From: Palaemon carinicauda
Lineage: Eukaryota > Arthropoda > Malacostraca > Decapoda > Palaemonidae
Direction: 5' to 3'
Assembly (NCBI RefSeq): GCF_036898095.1
Contig: NC_090751.1
Coordinates: forward strand, 75,691,797 to 75,755,796
DNA: 64,000 nt
The position numbers and the translations under genes were made by a program. The notes beneath the pieces were generated by a model. The model saw only the letters and a list, made by a program, of their open reading frames with translations, was not told the DNA's origin and searched no databases. This document shows positions 1-11,765 of the stretch, one piece after another. How positions within the stretch are numbered: the stretch's first letter is position 1; each line of letters begins with the position of its first letter.

Positions 1-117
1 CTCACCTATCCTGAGCTCACATAAAACACAGAGCTACAGATTAGTGAATCTTAATTTTAAGGGTAATGTACGACATAACTCTGTTTTCCATGTACTCATG
101 TTCTCTTTCTTTTACAG
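1..117 (+). other. 3' end of DIRS-A intron with splice acceptor
   Basis: The T/C-rich run TTCTCTTTCTTTTACAG ends at 117 and is followed directly by the conserved exon 2 codons (Glu-Asp-Tyr). DIRS-B has the same acceptor at 9805 and DIRS-D has it on the reverse strand at 25234. The matching first exon lies upstream of the window. Confidence 0.7.
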
Positions 118-2049
118 GAGGACTACCTGAAGTGTGAAATCTCTTTTTGTGCAGTTCGCTGCCCGAACTTCTACGGGCATAGGGCGTGCCGGACCCACGC
201 CCCCTGTACAGCTAAAAAGGGCAACTTGAAGTATTGGGATCCATAGTCCTGCTCAATCTGCAAAGGCCTCCTTGATGAGGCGTTCGACAACCCTCCGTCC
301 GCGGAGGCCAGGGACAATGCTCGAGAGAAACTGCACAAGTGGGTGCGTGGTTTCCAGAAGAACCCCAACGGGCCATATCTCCCCAGTAAGAAGATGAGGT
401 CCATGCTTTTCCCAAAAGCATCAGCAGATTCTGTGATTCCCCAGGATCAGATCCCCTTGGTTCAACTGACCGTTGAGCCCGACATCAAGACCACACTTAG
501 CAAGTGTCGTCTGGACGAGGTGGAGAAGATGTCGGACGTGTCCGACAACACCGAGAGGACTCTCATGGGTGAGGAGCTGGAGGAAGAAGAGGATCAGGTG
601 GAGTACCCTGATTCAGAGGGCGAGGTCGCCCCACCACCTCCGGCAGCCCCTGTATCCGTCGAGGAGCCAATCCTCTGCACCTCCGCCGCCTCGCAGCCCC
701 TACTACCCGCCACCGAAGATGCCATCCGGGTATTGGTGGCATTGATGGACGAGAAGCTTAATAAGCATTCTGCGGAAATCACAAGTAGTTTGATGGGATG
801 GAAGCAACCGAAGAAGATCTAGGTTAAGGACCTTCCCTCCTGCTCAGAGTCTAACCCCTGGAGGTATGCCGAGCATATGCCCATTACAACGGGAAAGATA
901 TTTATCAATGATAAGTTGGGGTCTATCCTTTTGGAAGAAGTGGAATTCTTCCCTAACTTTGAGGCTTACCTGGACTGTTACGTCCGACTCAGGTCCGAAC
1001 CGGCCTCCAAGGAGGAGACTGAGCCCAAAGAGGTGATTGTGTTCGATCACTCAAAAGCCCAAGCCATGCTAGCAGAATGCCTGAAGAGTTGCGGTTTCAC
1101 CAACTCGAAAATGCCGGCACTGAGTAAGAAGCACCCGTCCTTTCTTGCTCCCTCTTCTGCAACCTTTCCCTTCATGGAAAAAGCCTTCCATGCGGTCATG
1201 AAGGCGGTGGAGGAAGGAAAGCCCTGCCCTACCCTGGAGGTGTGTAGGCCTCTCTCCCTCGCCCTTCCCCCCGAAGACAGATTCTGGAAAGACATCCAGT
1301 TTACCTTCACGGTCGGGAAGCTGGAACCTGACGTGGCTGGACGTCAGTTCAACGAAAATCTTCCGAAGCTGAACGACCACCTTCTTCGTCGGGAGCAAGA
1401 GACCAAGGAGAGATTAGCCGCCTCCCTGTCTCACCAAATTCAGCTCGAGGTCATGGCCGGGGACGTTAGAGTCCCAGATCTATATATGGTTCTAGCGAAG
1501 ACCCACCTAGTGACTGTGATGAAGGACTTGTACAGCTTCATCAGGGCCCGAAGAACCTGCAGAGAGTTCGTGTTTGCCAACGCGGCAGTAAAACACGAAC
1601 CCCGGAAGCTAATCTCCTCCAACATCTGGGGTAAGCATCTCTTTCCATCTGCTCTGGTGAAACAGATCGTTGACAAAGCCGCTTCTGAGAATCAGAAACT
1701 TCTCAATAAGTGGGGCATGTCCCGCAAGAGGAAATGCTCTCAGGAAGAAGACCCTCAGCCTAAGAGGAAATCCTCCAAACCTAGACCCCAGCAGCGTCAA
1801 AAAAAATGCCAGTTTCCGACTCCCGCTACTCCCCAAGTGGTCGCACAACCACAACAGACCTTTCAGTTGGTCCCCCAACCGGTGGTGTCACAATCACCGG
1901 TCTTCACCCCTGCCTACAAACGACAGTCCTCTACCTTTCGTCCCAGAGGTAGAGGCTCAGGCAGAGACTCCTCGCGCCCTCCCTCAAGGGGCAGAGGAGG
2001 AAGGGGAGCTAGCGGCCAAGGTGGCAAACCCTCGGGAAACCAGAAGTAA
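118..2049 (+). pseudogene. DIRS-A Gag-like ORF, exon 2 (two stops)
   Basis: One frame from 118 to the TAA at 2047. It begins with a Cys/His-rich block (C-x4-C then C-x3-H-x2-C, later C-x2-C) that could bind zinc. An acidic Ser/Pro-rich linker follows, then a conserved central domain, and a basic Arg/Gly/Pro-rich tail near 1930-2040 that could bind nucleic acid. Sister copies B, D and E have the same order. The frame is broken by TAG at 244 and TAG at 820. DIRS first ORFs are generally taken to be Gag-like; no retroviral CCHC knuckle is visible, so the role is inferred from position. Confidence 0.8.
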
Positions 2050-3895
2050 TGAAGTTCTTCCAATGAGAGGAAGACTCCGCCAATTTCAGAATCGCTGGAC
2101 CTTCGATCCTTAGGCACACAACATCATCAAGAAGAGACTTGGTTGGAGCTGGACGCAACCACTTCCAACCTTCCACCAATTCTTTCAGCCATCAACCCCC
2201 CTCTTGGAAGAATATGTCCTAGAACTCTTGAACAAGAAGGTGATCAAGAGGGTAAAGTCCACCAGGTTCCAGGGAAGACTGTTTTGTGTTCCCAAGAAGG
2301 ACTCAGACAAACTCGGAGTCATTCTCGACTTGTCCCCCCTCAACAAATTCATTGTGAACATCAAATTCAAGATGCTGACTCTTCAACAAATAAGAGCCCT
2401 ACTGCCTCGCAAGGCCTACACGGTCTCAATAGACCTGGCGGATGCCTACTGGCACATCCCAATAAACCACCACGCTTCCTCCTACCTAGGATTCCGGCTC
2501 CAACAAAGAAGCTACGCCTTCAGAGCCTTGCCCTTCGGGCTCAACTTGGCTTCGAGAATCTTCACCAAGCTAGCAGACAAAATCGTCCACTAGCTACGCC
2601 TTCAGGGCGTCCAAGTGATGGCCTACCTCGACGACTGGCTGGTCTGGTCGACATCGCCAGAAGAATGTTTGAGAGCTTGCAATAAAGTGACCCAGTTCCT
2701 GGAACATCTGGGTTTCAAAATAAACACTAAGAAGTCTCGCCTTGCTCCAGCTCACAAGTTCCAATGGTTAGGAATCCATTGGGATCTTCAGTCACACCGC
2801 CTTTCCATTCCACTGAAGAAAAGGAAAGAAATAGCAGGGTCTGTCAGAAGACTTCTCAAATCCAAACGGATCTCAAGACGACAGCAGGAGCAAGTTCTCA
2901 GCTCCCTACAGTTCACCTCAGTGACAAACCTAGTGCTACGAGCACAGCTAAAGGATGCCTCAGGAGTCTGGAGATGAAACGCATCCGTCGCTCGAAGAGA
3001 TCTCAAGAGACCCCTACCGAACAGGCTTCGCTCCCTTCTAAGACCGTGTTCAGAAGCAAGGACCTTGAAAAGATCCATCCCTTTCCAACCTCCACCTCCA
3101 TCACTCAACATCCACATGGATGCTTCTCTGGAGGGCTGGCGGGGGGGTCACTCCCATCAACGGAAAGTTTAAGGAACATGGTCTCCCCTATTCAAGACGT
3201 TTCACATAAACATCTTGGAGGCCATGGCGGTTCTTCTCACCCTGAAGAAATTATCCCCGCGTCCCTCAATACACATCCGTCTAACTCTGGACAGCTCGGT
3301 AGTAGTCAGATGTCTCAATCGTCAAGGCTCAAGATCGCCCCACATAAATCAGGTGCTATTACCCATCTTCCGCCTGGCGGACAGGAAGAAGTGGCATCTG
3401 TCTGCAGTTTACCTACAAGGATTCTGCAATGTGACGGCAGACGCTCTATCGAGGACAAACCCCATAGAGTCGGAATGGTCCCTAGACGCAAGATCATTCT
3501 CCTTCATCTCTCGTCAAGTCCCGGAACTACAGATCGACCTCTTTGTGACGAGCGACAACAAGCAACTTCCTCGATATGTGGCCCCTTACGAGGACCCCAA
3601 AGCGGAAGCAGTGGACGCCATGTCCCTGGACTGGAACAGATGGTCCAAGATTTACCTGTTCTCTCCACCCACCCTTCTGCTGAAAGTCCTCTCCAAACTG
3701 AGAACCTTCAAAGGGACAGCAGCCCTAGTGGCTCCCAAGTGGCCCTGGAGCAACTGGTTCCCCCTAGTCCTGGAGCTGCAGCCCACGCTGATCCCCCTAC
3801 CGGCCCCAGTTCTCTCTCAACAAGTACAGAAGTCGACTGTCTTCGCTTCATCACTGAAAGTCAGGGACCTTCATCTCATGATTTTCTCTCCCTAG
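2041..3895 (+). pseudogene. DIRS-A reverse transcriptase-RNase H (three stops)
   Basis: The frame is +1 relative to Gag. The RT fingers/palm include DLSPLN, SIDLADAYWHI and the catalytic YLDD near 2620. It continues into an RNase H domain whose start resembles HTDAS, followed by LDSSVVVRCLN and VTADALSR, and ends at TAG 3893. Stops at 2111 (TAG), 2591 (TAG where sisters have Gln) and 2977 (TGA where DIRS-E has CGA) disable it. The frame overlaps the Gag tail at its 5' end and the recombinase frame at its 3' end. Confidence 0.88.
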
Positions 3896-4380
3896 CTGTG
3901 AAGAAAAGGTTTGGGATCTCGAAGAAAAGTTTGGACTTCCTAGAGGAATACAAAACAAAGTCTACCAGAAGGCAATATGAATCATCCTGGAAGAAGTGGG
4001 TATCCTTCGTCAAAGCAAAAAATCCTACGGAAATCTCCATAGATTTTTGCATGTCCTTCTTTATTCACCTTCATGGACAAGGCTTAGCAGCCAATACGAT
4101 TTCCACCTGCAAATCGGCCTTGACTACACCACTTCTATACGCCTTCCAAATAGATTTATCCAGCGAAATCTTCAATAAACTTCCTAAGGCGTGTGCTAGA
4201 CTCTGTCCAGCACCTCCACCGAGACCCATCACCTGGACCTGGATAAGGTGCTCCATTTTGCTCTAGCTTAGACAACGATTCTTGCCCTCTGAAAGGCTTG
4301 ACTCAAAAAGTAATCTTCCTTTTTGTTCTCGCCTCGGGAGCCCGAGTCAGTGAAATAGTGGCATTATCAAGAGAAGAGGG
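3820..4380 (+). pseudogene. DIRS-A tyrosine recombinase, C-terminal half deleted
   Basis: Frame differs from RT-RNase H. The N-terminal SAM-like half is clear (STRRQYESSWKKW, FFIHLHGQGLAANTIS). A small indel near 4236 shifts the frame, after which homology continues to the first catalytic Arg (GARVSE near 4340). Homology to DIRS-B stops at about 4380, before the HxxR and Tyr motifs. The copy therefore lacks the catalytic His-Arg-Tyr and cannot recombine DNA. Confidence 0.85.
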
Positions 4381-4538
4381 CCAGAGGGGTGGGAAGCCAG
4401 GTCATTGTAATGCCACTGGTAGTGACATTTAACAGAGATGTCACGGTCTCTTCGGTCACCAGACCGCAGGAATGTTAATCGGAGTAGAAGGCACTTGAAA
4501 TGGGAACAAATCCACGATACATTAATTCTCTAGTACAC
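4381..4538 (+). other. DIRS-A 3' untranslated remnant
   Basis: This follows the recombinase deletion breakpoint and shares text with the inverse of DIRS-E 30510-30660 (CCAGAGGGGTGGG, a stretch ending in TACACTTCCATCAGG). It is the element's 3' region next to the internal complementary region. No ORF. Confidence 0.6.
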
Positions 4539-4633
4539 TTCCATCAGGACGACATGGCTTGACCCCAAAAAACGGATTTTGAGCGAAGCGAAAAATCTAT
4601 TTTTGGGTGAGATGTCCATGACGTCCTGATGGA
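4539..4633 (+). repeat. DIRS-A internal complementary region (ICR)
   Basis: The first half is the complement of a left element terminus (ends GGCTTGA.CCCAAAAAA). The second half is the complement of a right terminus (ATTTTGAGCGAAGCG through GACGTCCTGATGGA). Such a joined pair of terminal complements is the hallmark ICR of DIRS1-like elements, thought to template the circle junction during replication. Confidence 0.82.
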
Positions 4634-4713
4634 CCCGCCCAACTGTTCCAGTTCAGCCTGCCAGGCCCCTCCCTGCTGTATTGTATCGCAGAGGCTGGTT
4701 GGAAGCTAGAACG

Positions 4714-5098
4714 GAATGAAGACGGACGTGACGTCACACAGTATGGCGGACGGTTTGTTTACGTTGCGAGTACCGTAACAGTAACGAAGGAAGGGTAACT
4801 TTGGAATGGCACCTCAGTTACCTCGCCACCTTTCCCCCTTGAAGCGTAAACGCTAGGTGGGGTGCAGATAGCCATGCGGCGTGTTAATGCATGCGTCCCC
4901 TGTTGATATACGATATTCTAAAGGAAACCCTTTAGGGTACTCGTGCCAGAAGTTAGAATTCTGTGGAAACCTTTAGTTTAATTCTCTGGGAATATTATGG
5001 TAGTCATATATATCCAAAGGAAGCTACTGAAGGAACCTTCCATCAGGATGACATGGCCATCTCATCCAAAAATAGATTTTTCACTTCGCTCAAAATCC
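4714..5098 (+). repeat. DIRS-A right inverted terminal repeat
   Basis: It runs from GGAATGAAGACGGACG to CGCTCAAAATCC and is the inverse counterpart of left repeats such as 29940-30345. It contains the shared landmarks GACGTCAC, GCGTAAACGCTAGG, CCCTGTTGATATACGA and CCATCAGGATGACATGG. Confidence 0.82.
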
Positions 5099-5935
<837 letters not shown>

Positions 5936-6087
5936 TTCCCCCCCTTTTAACTCCGCGGCTCCCTCCTCAGTCCATGCTGAATTTTCACTCGTACAGTCGT
6001 AAACATTAGCCACTTCCATTCAGCAACTATCGGAGACTGCCACGCCGTTGGTAACAAGCACTTTCCTATCAATATTTTCGCTCAAAT
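5936..6087 (-). other. G1 polypurine tract and 3' untranslated region
   Basis: On the reverse strand AAAAGGGGGGGAA (5936-5948) lies immediately before the 3' LTR, the expected place for the polypurine primer of plus-strand synthesis. The remaining ~140 bp up to DIRS-D is non-coding G1 sequence that once followed the RNase H stop near 27925. Confidence 0.8.
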
Positions 6088-6443
6088 TCTATTTTTGGGT
6101 GAGGTAGCCATGTCGTCCCAATGGAAGTTCCTTCGAAGGTAGCTTCCTAGGTATATTTGACCTACAGTGATATATCCCAGAGAATTTACCAGAATTTATC
6201 CAGAATTCTAACTCCTGGAGCGAATATCCCTTAAAATTTTAGGAAGGGATATCGCGTAATATCAGAGGACGTATTCTTGACACATCTCATGGCTATCTAC
6301 GCCCCCAATAGAGATTTCACTTCGAGGGGAAAGAGAGGCAAGAATAAGGAGAGTCGTTACAGAGACATCGCTCTCGAAGCTCCCTACTGCTCTGCAAATA
6401 GTGCGCCAATACGCCACCGCGAGGTGCCACCATCATTCTTTGT
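6088..6443 (-). repeat. DIRS-D terminal repeat (low-coordinate copy)
   Basis: Inverse of 27567-27917; shared landmarks include GGTAGCTTCC, GATATCGCGTAATATCAGAG, TCGAGGGGAAAGAGAGGCAA and CCACCATCATTCTTT. No coding content. The 6444-6519 spacer up to the ICR shows nothing recognisable. Confidence 0.82.
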
Positions 6444-6519
6444 AGCTTTGTAGGTGTTGCAGATACAGTACCATAGGGAGGGATTCATTATCCTTTTGTT
6501 ACCAAAAGAGGGTGGGTCC

Positions 6520-6554
6520 ATCAGGACGACATAGCTACCTCACCCAAAAATGGA
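6520..6554 (-). repeat. DIRS-D ICR, first part (split by DIRS-C)
   Basis: Reads GTCCATCAGGACGACATAGC then CACCCAAAAATGGA, equal to the first half of the intact ICR of DIRS-E (30401-30494). The continuation TTTTTCACTTCGCTCAAAAT is found 13 kb away at 19573. Confidence 0.75.
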
Positions 6555-6644
6555 TTTTTTGGGCTCAAGCCATGACGTCCTGATGGAAGGTTCCTTCAGT
6601 AGCTTCCTACTATGAGATTCAGGGCCTCTGTAACACGTTTTTTT

Positions 6645-7218
6645 GGATTTTGCTCCTTATCAAAGCATCGGATGTAGCTGAAAGTTGACATATGTATATT
6701 TTACAACCACACACAAATTTTGTCAGCATTATCAATAACCTAAACCCGATAGTTTTAATTTTTTATAGAGTAAAAATTATCTAGTTGACGCCATAGCCAG
6801 TGATAACGAGCCAAGAGTCGAAAACATTCATTACGTAAGCAATGTAAACACCTTTTGACAAAATTTTGCCCCGCCCATCCACCAGATACCCATTCACCTT
6901 GTTCCATCGGCTCTGAAACCCATAACAGTCAAGAATGGCTAACAGGATTTGGAATTGCCCCCGTGGTTGCAAAAGTGCATTTGTCTTACGACTTGCAACT
7001 TTATACAGTCAAGAGAAAGCCCGTGGTCATATTTACTATAGCCTGAATAGGTAATTATTCAGTTTCTAGTTTAAATCCAATGTTTATGGTCTGATTTGTA
7101 TTTAGCGTAACATGATTATGATACTTGTAATGTCATTCAGGCCATTGAACATTTCCATTAACTATTCACTATGCCACCAAGAGAGAGAGAGAAAGAGAGA
7201 GATTGTATGTAAAGAGTC
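6645..7218. other. T1 left arm, no gene seen
   Basis: AT-rich, short ORFs only (63 codons or fewer) without recognisable motifs. A (GA)n-like purine stretch lies at 7172-7202 just before the DIRS-B insertion point. Confidence 0.6.
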
Positions 7219-7573
7219 TTTTTGGGCTCAAGCCATGGCGTCCTGATGGAAGTATCCTTTTTGGTAGCTTCCTTGGGTAATCACTACTAGGATTTTCCCA
7301 GAGAATTAAACCACAGGTTATCACAGAATTCTAACTTCTGGAGCGAGTATCCTAAGGGTTTCCCCTTAAGACATCGTGTATCAACAGGGGACACGCATGT
7401 ATAAACGTGCCACATAGCTATCTGCACCCCATATAGAGTTAACGCTTCAATATGGCGGACAGGGAGTGGCTGGGAGCTGAGCCGCAGCCGATCTAGATGT
7501 GGCGATATCGGTACTCGCGATGTAAACAGACGGACGCCATTGCTTTTGATGACGTCACGTCCGTCCTCATTCC
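7219..7573 (+). repeat. DIRS-B left inverted terminal repeat
   Basis: Inverse of 15523-15905; I see no mismatch from GCCATGGCGTCC to GTCCGTCCTCATTCC. The right copy carries an extra ~35 bp end (TTTTGAGCGAAGCG...). It probably includes the element promoter, but no clear TATA box stands out. Confidence 0.9.
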
Positions 7574-7642
7574 TTTGCTAGTAGCTCGCTCGATTGGACG
7601 TATTTTTCCCTTTGTGCGACTTTATCTACTTGCATCCTTGCT

Positions 7643-7678
7643 ATGTCTCAACCTTCAGCTTCACCTTCTTCTGGAAAG
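7643..7678 (+). CDS. DIRS-B exon 1 (MSQPSASPSSGK)
   Basis: Twelve codons from ATG 7643 to AAG 7678, immediately followed by TTGAGTAC. DIRS-C has the same peptide at 17659-17694, and DIRS-D a variant (MMSSPASSASGK) on the reverse strand. In DIRS-E the same codons run directly into the Cys/His block without interruption, which identifies this as the first exon. The start is chosen because upstream homology among copies falls off before this ATG. Confidence 0.78.
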
Positions 7679-9805
7679 TTGAGTACAAAGGTTAAAGTAT
7701 TGTTTAAATAAGCTCTGGCCTTAAAGTAAATCTTACTTTTCGAGATATTTGCATAATTGTGGCAGAGCTTTGCCAGACCGGTCAGCGCCATTTTATGACG
7801 CTGCTGTTGCTTGCATGCCTTATTTAGTTAGCCGCAACAGCCTTACCGGTATATAAATTACTAATCAGCGCTATTAGTTATTTAGTCTTCATAGCTAGGA
7901 ACTTTATATCGTGTTTTTGACGCATTAGTTAGGGTCTTCGCTGACCCCATACCAGTAGGCTTTGTTTAGCCCCTAGGCCAGTGAGCCTATACCAGTGTTA
8001 ATGCATGATATTTCAGTGATCCTAGTGTTAGTTATGAAGATTTTGGCATTATTTTACAATACCATTGACAAGGATGCAAGTGTTTTTCGCCTTCAGTGAC
8101 CATATAGGGGGTAGGTTATCTTGAGTGCCTTGCTAACCTAACCTTATGATAGGACCCCTATATGCTCTCTTCATCCCTAGCCCTAGGGCTTCCCTCTGGT
8201 AATCTTGTATCCTATTACATGTGATAGGACAAGACTCCCCAGAGTACTGTATCGCCTCCCCACCTAAGGGAATGACCCCTCCCTTAGTGTTGCAGACCTT
8301 AAAGGTAGGATCACCTCCTTTAAGCTGAATCGGTCCTTGACCTTTTCCTTGCGATACGTCTTCTCCCTTCCTTGATTAGGGTCTAACAACCCTAATCCAG
8401 GTTAGGTTGGGAGGGCTGGTTTATGTACCTTGCTGAAATATACGCGTGCACCGTTTTTCAGTTGGTCCACCTACTATAGGTTAGGGTGAGCATCTCCCTT
8501 CCTAGGTGGCCGCTCTGGTGCATAATCCATCCTTTCTTATAAGAAGACCCTTTCCCCCCCCAACCTATCTCTTGCCTAGCCTAACCTACCAGTAGGTTAG
8601 GCTTCATATGTCCCCTGTCCTACACTCCACCCTAGGCTGGAGTGCTGGACCCCGTGGTGCTCCCAGTGTTGTCCGCTCTGATACATAGACCCCCCATAGT
8701 GCTATGGAGTCAGTTATCATTTGGTCGACATGAAGAGTCTCCACCCCTTCTTTGGGTACACCCTGTCCTCTCTTGGACTGCCTTAGCCCCCGGCCATTGC
8801 GGCTCCTGCTTAGGATGATAGATTCACCTCTATCATGGTGGTACCTTTTCCAGAGGTGTCTTGACTAGACTAGTACAGCCTTGCCATCCCACCTCCATCT
8901 TTGGTGCTTGTCCCTTGCCGCCTCTACCCCGGCTTTACCGCCGCTACGGGTGACTTCCTTATCCTTGCCGCCTTCCCCCGAGTGCCGGGGGATCGCCGCC
9001 GGCCGCCGGCTTGCCGCCGGCTTACCGCCGTGGCCTCTCCATTCCCTCATAGCCTCGGCACACTGCCGACCCCTCCCGGAGTGCCGGCACTAGCAGCCGG
9101 CCCCCGGCCCCGGCTATGCTCCTTTATCCTTACCCCTGTCACCCTCCGACTGCCTCCGGCTGCCGGAACCGTCGCTCCTTGCCGGCGGCCGCCGCTACCG
9201 GCTGCCGCCACCCTGGCTTCTTTTGACCATAGAATGATCATTCTTGAATGCCAGAAACTCTGCTCGAGCGGCTTCCGGCGTGCCGGGGGTATGCCGGACC
9301 CGTCCGGAGGCGGCAAGATGCCTTGCACCCCTTCTCTCAGCTATCTTTACTAGCGATAGCTCCTAAAAACCGCACCTAGACGGCTTGTTAACGCAGACAA
9401 ACTGGTACGGAATCGTACATTTTGTTCAGTTTTCACTCTGTCTTCTTGCGTGTTTCATCTTTCCAGCACGCTACGTGTAATTGGCACGTCTGGTTGCCGG
9501 AACCTTACTAGGATCTCATGATCCCCAGACTTTCTTGATAAGATTTCAAGCCTAGTCTATAATATGGTAATTCTAAATGGAATTCCCATTATCAAGACAC
9601 CTTCCATGGAGGCCTACGGCCACCTGGGACTGTCTGATGCTACGGCAACCAGCCGGGCGGGTTACACGAGGCATGCGTCTGTCTCCTTTCACCCACCCTT
9701 CTGTGCATCACAATTAACTTATGTTAATATTAACTTGTTAATAATTAACTTTATATACGAGCCATATTATGACTCTACAATACTCATCGTCTCTTTCTTT
9801 TACAG
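7679..9805 (+). other. DIRS-B intron, 2,127 bp
   Basis: Lies between exon 1 and the conserved exon 2 codons. The 3' end is a good acceptor (CTCTTTCTTTTACAG). The 5' end reads AAAGTTGAGT: a GT is available one base upstream of the boundary needed to keep frame. The sequence is related to the DIRS-C intron (17695 onward) but absent from DIRS-E and its duplicate. It contains a GC-rich block and no convincing ORF. Confidence 0.75.
8885..9335 (+). repeat. CCGGC-rich low-complexity block inside the DIRS-B intron
   Basis: Dense, irregular repeats of GCCGGC, CCGCCGG and TGCCGG in otherwise AT-rich DNA. Equivalent blocks occur in the introns of DIRS-C (18760-19470) and DIRS-D (25620-26290, reverse strand). 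Open frames across it are Pro/Arg/Ala-rich and look compositional. Confidence 0.8.
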
Positions 9806-11765
9806 GAGGAGTACGTCAAGTGTGACCACGACTTCTGCGCGGTCCGTCGGCCACACTTCTATGGACACACGGCGTGTAGGACACACGCCCCTTGTGCTCA
9901 CAAGAGAGGGGATCTCAAGTACTGGGGCCCCACCACCTGTTCGGTCTGCCAAGAATACCTTCAGAAAGCATTCTATGACCCTCCCTCAGCGGAGATTCGG
10001 GACACTGCTCGGGACAACCTACGCAAGTGGCTTTCAAAAGAACGCCACTGGACCATACCTAGCCACAGAAGAAATGAGGTCTTTGCTGTTCCCAAAGGCC
10101 TCACCAGACTCAGTGGTCCCAGTCGAACAGATCCCCGTCGTCCAGATCACAGTGGAACCTGATACTGTCATGGCTCAGTCCATGAATGATTGTCACCTGG
10201 ATTCAGAACATGATGAACACATGTCAGAGATCTCGGAGGACACCGAGAAAACCCTTATGGCCCAGGGTGAAGGGGAGGATGATGAAGAAGAGGACCGGGT
10301 AGTATATACCGAGTCCGATAAGGAGGATGCCCCTCCCTCCATCCCCCCTCCTACTCCTACACCGACGGAAGTGTCTCTCCCGTCTACGTCCTCCACCACG
10401 ACTCCTCTACCTACGGCACAGGATATGATTCGGCTCATTGAATCCGTGATGGAGCAGAAGCTCCAAGAAACTCACAAGATCATTCGGTCGATGGGAGGTT
10501 CCAAGGAATCTCGCAAAATCTCCATCAAGGACCTCCCCGCATGCTCGAGCGACAATCCGTGGCGGTTCGCCGAGCATATGGTCATCGCTGATGACAAGAT
10601 CTTCGTCAGCGATAAGATCGGTTCCATACCCCTGGAAGAAGTGGAGTTCTTCCCCCGCTTTGAGGCGTATCCGGACTGTTACGTCCGTCTACGTTCAGAA
10701 CCATCCTCAAAGGAAGAGACCGAACCGAAGGAGAAAATAGTGTTCGATCTCTCGAAGGCCCAGGCTATGCTTGCCAAAGCGCTTAAGAGCAGAGGCTTTA
10801 CCTGCTCTGGACTTCCGGCTCTGAGCAAGAAGTACCCCACCTACGTTGCGCCCGATGAAGTGATGCTACCCTTCACGGAAAAGGCCTTCGCTGCCTGCCT
10901 TAAGGCTGTAGAAGAAGGGAAATCCTGCCCTGCATTGGAGGAATGCAGACCTTTCTCCGCAGCCACCCCGCCCGACACCAAACACTGGAAGGATGTGCAA
11001 CACACCTTCGTGGTGGGCAAACTAGATCCTGACGTTGCTGGACGTCAGTTTAATGAGGACCTCCCCAAGCTAAACGAACACCTCCTTCGTAGGGAACAGG
11101 AAACGAAGGAGAGGCTGGCAGCATCTCTCACTCTCCAGGTCCAGATGGACGTAATGGCTGGTGACACCAGAGTCCCTGACCATTACATGGTCCTTGCCAA
11201 ATCTCACATGGCAACCTTAGTCAAGGATCTGTACCATTTCATGCGAGCTCGTAGAGCCTGCAGAGAATTCGTGTTCTCCAGTGCCACTGTCAGACACGAA
11301 CCCCGGAAACTGATTGCCTCCAACATCTGGGGCAAGTACCTCTTCCCGTCTGATCTAGTGAAAGAGATCACAGACAAGGCCGCATCTGAGAACAGGAACC
11401 TTCTCAACAAATGGGGCATGTCTAGGAAGAGAAAGCCCTCTCAGGATGACGGTCCTCAGCCTAAGAGGAAGCAGTCGAAGCATAGACCCCAGCAACGTCA
11501 GCACAGACGTCAGTTTCCGGCACCCGCTACTTCCCAAGTGGCCGCTCAGCCGCCACAGACCTTTCAGTTGGTCCCACAGCCGGTTTTGTCCTCATCACCG
11601 GCCTTCAACCCCACCTTCGAGCAGCACTCCACTACCTTTAGTCCCAAGGGTAGAAGCTCAGGCAGGGGTTCCGGCAGAGATTCCTCTCGCCGGCCCTCCA
11701 GAGGCAGAGGAGGACAGGGAGCTAGCGGCCGAGGCAGCAAGTCCTCGGGACCACAGAAGCAATGA
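9806..11765 (+). pseudogene. DIRS-B Gag-like ORF, exon 2 (one frameshift)
   Basis: Exon 2 starts at GAG 9806 with the Cys/His block (C-x4-C, HTACRTHAPC, later C-x2-C). Relative to DIRS-A a 7-bp deletion near 10030 changes frame; from there the frame stays open to TGA 11763. After the acidic linker (10200-10420) come the conserved core and the basic RGSGRDSSRRPSRGRGG-type tail (11640-11760). An ATG at 9564 opens the same downstream frame but lies in the intron and is not a credible start. The 3' 320 bp overlaps the RT frame. Confidence 0.82.

Larger units (their letters stand above)
1..5098 (+). mobile_element. DIRS-A: DIRS-like tyrosine-recombinase retrotransposon, 5' end outside window
   Basis: Forward-strand DIRS-type element. 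It enters the window inside its intron and runs through Gag-like, RT-RNase H and truncated recombinase regions to an internal complementary region (4539-4633) and a right terminal repeat (4714-5098). The terminal repeat matches, in inverse orientation, the left repeats of sister copies in this window. The protein order and inverted terminal repeats are those of the DIRS order, which integrates with a tyrosine recombinase instead of a DDE integrase. Several stops, one frameshift and a deletion in the recombinase make it inactive. Confidence 0.9.

Noticed and set aside
8901..9353. 150-codon Pro/Arg/Ala-rich ORF in the DIRS-B intron, and similar ORFs at 18765-19509 and 25622-26190
   Set aside because: Composition of CCGGC repeats only; no similarity between copies at protein level and several frames open at once.
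9564..9805. ATG at 9564 as the start of a 733-codon DIRS-B Gag
   Set aside because: The first 80 codons lie in the intron, and the frame there is not the one carrying the conserved Cys/His block; homology to the sisters' Gag frame begins only after the 7-bp deletion near 10030.
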